NCBI GenBank assembly: GCA_029783825.1
Contig: JAREIK010000770.1
Coordinates: 154,529-218,528, forward strand
Reading direction: 5' to 3'
DNA length: 64,000 nucleotides
From: Sapria himalayana
Lineage: Eukaryota; Streptophyta; Magnoliopsida; Malpighiales; Rafflesiaceae
The notes beneath the pieces are model-generated. The model ran no database searches and was not told the DNA's origin. It worked only from the letters and a program-made list of their open reading frames with translations. A program made the position numbers and the translations under genes. Below, piece by piece: positions 61,695-64,000 of the stretch. The first letter of the stretch is position 1; each line of letters starts with the position of its first letter.

Positions 61695-64000
61695 TTTTTG
61701 TTTTAAAATTTTTTTTTATTTTAAAAAGTTTATCTATATTTTTTTGATTAAAAATAATTTACATAAATTATATTTGTCTAACTCATAATTTATTTTTTAA
61801 ATAATATTTATATAAAAATAAAATATTAATAATTAAAATGAATATTTAAAATTATAATGAGAAAAAAAATTAGATTTATTATTTATTATTTAGGGTATAC
61901 CGGTTTAATTTAAGTTATATCTGTCTCAGTAATAATTTATTTTGTAATTAATATTGCTATAAAAATAAACTGATAAATAATTAAAATAAAAACTTAAAAT
62001 TATACTAAATAAAAATTAAAATGAGATTTATGATTTATTATTAATGTATACTAGTTTAATGTTTTAAACTTTTTGAGGTTTTTTCATTTAGGAGTTTAGT
62101 GATTTATGTTTTTAGGCATTTAGTGATTTATAGGTTTTATTTAAACAATAAAATAACAAAAAAAAATGTAACTTTTTGTCATTTTCAAATGTTATAAGCT
62201 TTGAAAATTTAATAATATTTAAAATTTTTTCAATTTGAATACAATATTTAGTTATAATAATTTTAATAATTCTATAACATATAAAATAAATATAAACAAT
62301 TTTATTGATAGATATTATAATAATGATCAAAAATTAAATTAATAAACTATTTATAATAAGATAGATATTAATTAAAAAATATTTACAAAACACAATTTGA
62401 TTCAAAATTTAAAGTAAAATATATTACTGGATAATAATTTTTAAATTATTATCCAGTAATAATTAATTAATTTTGATTAAAAATAAATTTTTTAAAGTAT
62501 ATGTGTCGCACTCATAATTAATTTTGTAATAAAAATTTCTATAAAAATAAACTAAAAAATAATTAAAATGAATATTAAAATTATAATTAATACAAATAAA
62601 AATGAGATTTATTATATATTATTTAGGTTATATATGTTAAATGGTTTAAGTATTTAGGGGATTTTGGTGTTTAGGTTATATATGTTTAGTGGTTTATAAG
62701 TTTTATTAAAAAATAAAATAATAAAAAAATTATTTTTGTGAATTTTTATCATTTTTGAAGGTTATAACGTTTGAAAATATAATAATTTTTCAATTTTTTT
62801 CAAATGTAAATATAATATTTATTTATAATAATCTTAATAATTTTAAGACATTTAAATTGAATATAAGTAATTATATTCTCAATATTATAAACATGATCAA
62901 ATAATAAATTAATAAACTTTTATTAATAAGATTGATAGAAATTAAAATATAATTGCAAAACCATATATAATGATTAAAAATCAAAGTAAAATATATTTCT
63001 AAATAATAATTTTTTTAAAAAATTTTTACTACTTTTTATATGCTTATATTTTTTTTTGATTAAAAATAAATTATTAAAAATATAGTTGTCACACTCATTA
63101 TTTATTTTGTAATTAATATTTCTATAAAAATATACTAATAAATAATTAAAATGAATATTGAAAATTATAATGAATACAAATTAAAAAGAGATTTATGATT
63201 TATTATATGTGGTATCCCTATTTAATGGTTTGATTATTTAGCTATTTTGTCGTTGAAAGTTTATCAATTTATGTTTTTAGGTATTTAGTGATTTATAGGT
63301 TTTATTTATATAATAAAAAAAAGTTTTTTTAGATTTTTTCTGATTTTCAAAGGTTATAACCTTTAAAAATAAAATAAGTTTTAAAACTTTTTGAAATGTG
63401 AATACTATTTATAATTATATTAATCTTACTAATTATATATCATATAAATTCAATATAAACAATTTTAATGAAAGATATTATAATAATGAACAAAAATTAA
63501 AATAATAAACTATTATCAATAATATAAATAATAATTAAAATATATTTACATAACACAATGATTCAAAATCAAATCAAAATATATTTCTAAATAATATTAT
63601 TTAGATGAAAAATATATTACTATAAAAAATGATTCAGAAGAAAGCAAAATATATTACTATATAATAATTTGTTATTTTGAAATTTTTTTTCATTTTAATG
63701 AAACATAATTTATATAAATTATATTTGTCTAACTCATAATTTATTTTCTAATTAATATTTATATAAAAATATACAAATAAATAATTAAAATTAATATTTA
63801 AAATTATAATGAAAAAAATAATATTGAGATTTATTATTTATTATTATGGGTTACTGGTTTAAAAGGATTATTATTTATTATTTAGGGTTTTAAAGATTTA
63901 GGAGTTATTGATTTAGGTGTTTAGGCATTTAGTTGTTTATATGTTTTATTTAAATAATGAAATATCAAAAAAATAATTTTTTTTATTTTTTCACATTTTT
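61566..64000 (-). repeat. AT-rich satellite array, final block, - orientation
   Basis: Dyad cores lie near 62,195, 62,765 and 63,355. A snapback palindrome at 62,424-62,459 replaces part of one monomer, and near 63,590-63,640 fragments of two monomers are joined. The block runs off the window end. The frame at 62,112-62,330 (-) is satellite. No gene is visible. Confidence 0.9.
62424..62459. repeat. 36-bp snapback palindrome
   Basis: TTACTGGATAATAATTT, two bases (TT), then the exact reverse complement. The left arm is normal monomer sequence. The right arm replaces the usual 'tttttacttcttttataag' stretch, as expected if the copying strand folded back and copied itself. Confidence 0.9.

Noticed and set aside
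1..64000. CRISPR-like or phage-type repeat array
   Set aside because: Units are about 600 bp, diverged, AT-rich and without spacers. The hAT relic and telomere-like words indicate a plant nucleus.
1..64000. Plant organelle (chloroplast or mitochondrial) origin
   Set aside because: No organellar genes, rRNA or tRNA seen. Tandem satellite with nuclear-type transposons does not fit.

Overview
This window looks like nuclear heterochromatin from a flowering plant. It is almost entirely one very AT-rich satellite family, with a few insertions, and I see no credible host protein-coding gene, rRNA or tRNA. The plant assignment rests on three things: a RICESLEEPER-like hAT transposon relic with a BED zinc finger and an hATC dimerisation region, degenerate plant-type telomere motifs (TTTAGGG/CCCTAAA-like), and a short Ty1-copia-like LTR fragment. 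The species cannot be named from the sequence.

Layout by satellite orientation ('+' is the orientation in which the C-rich 'cctaaa' segment reads on the + strand): + from 1 to about 5,040; one flipped monomer at about 5,041-5,640; + to about 12,640; - from about 12,640 to 30,425; + from about 30,426 to 61,565; - from about 61,566 to the end. Five insertions interrupt the array: an unclassified element in three copies (A, 13,106-14,564; B, 25,065-27,530; C, 36,591-38,535, on the opposite strand), a complete hAT element (16,879-20,514) with an 8-bp target duplication, and an LTR-like fragment (about 32,826-33,200).

The satellite monomer is usually about 590-600 bp. Within it lie (i) a 26-bp perfect dyad in many copies (half-arm TTTTCAAAGGTTA followed by its reverse complement), (ii) a degenerate telomere-like stretch of CCTAAAC/CCCTAAA-type words, and (iii) long A+T runs. 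Spacing between successive dyads is not constant. Values near 590, 540, 740 and 1,040 bp recur in similar order in distant parts of the window, and some deletions are shared between distant copies. The array is therefore organised in higher-order modules. Elements A, B and C sit in the same satellite context with collinear flanks, so they spread by amplification of the array and not by separate insertion.

The coding history visible here is the hAT transposase, now a pseudogene with many stops and frameshifts. The small open frames scattered through the satellite are chance products of AT-rich repeats. The most interesting signals are the dyad with symmetrical compensatory changes, the foldback junctions where the satellite changes direction, the unclassified A/B/C element carrying a telomere-like tract, and the modular amplification.
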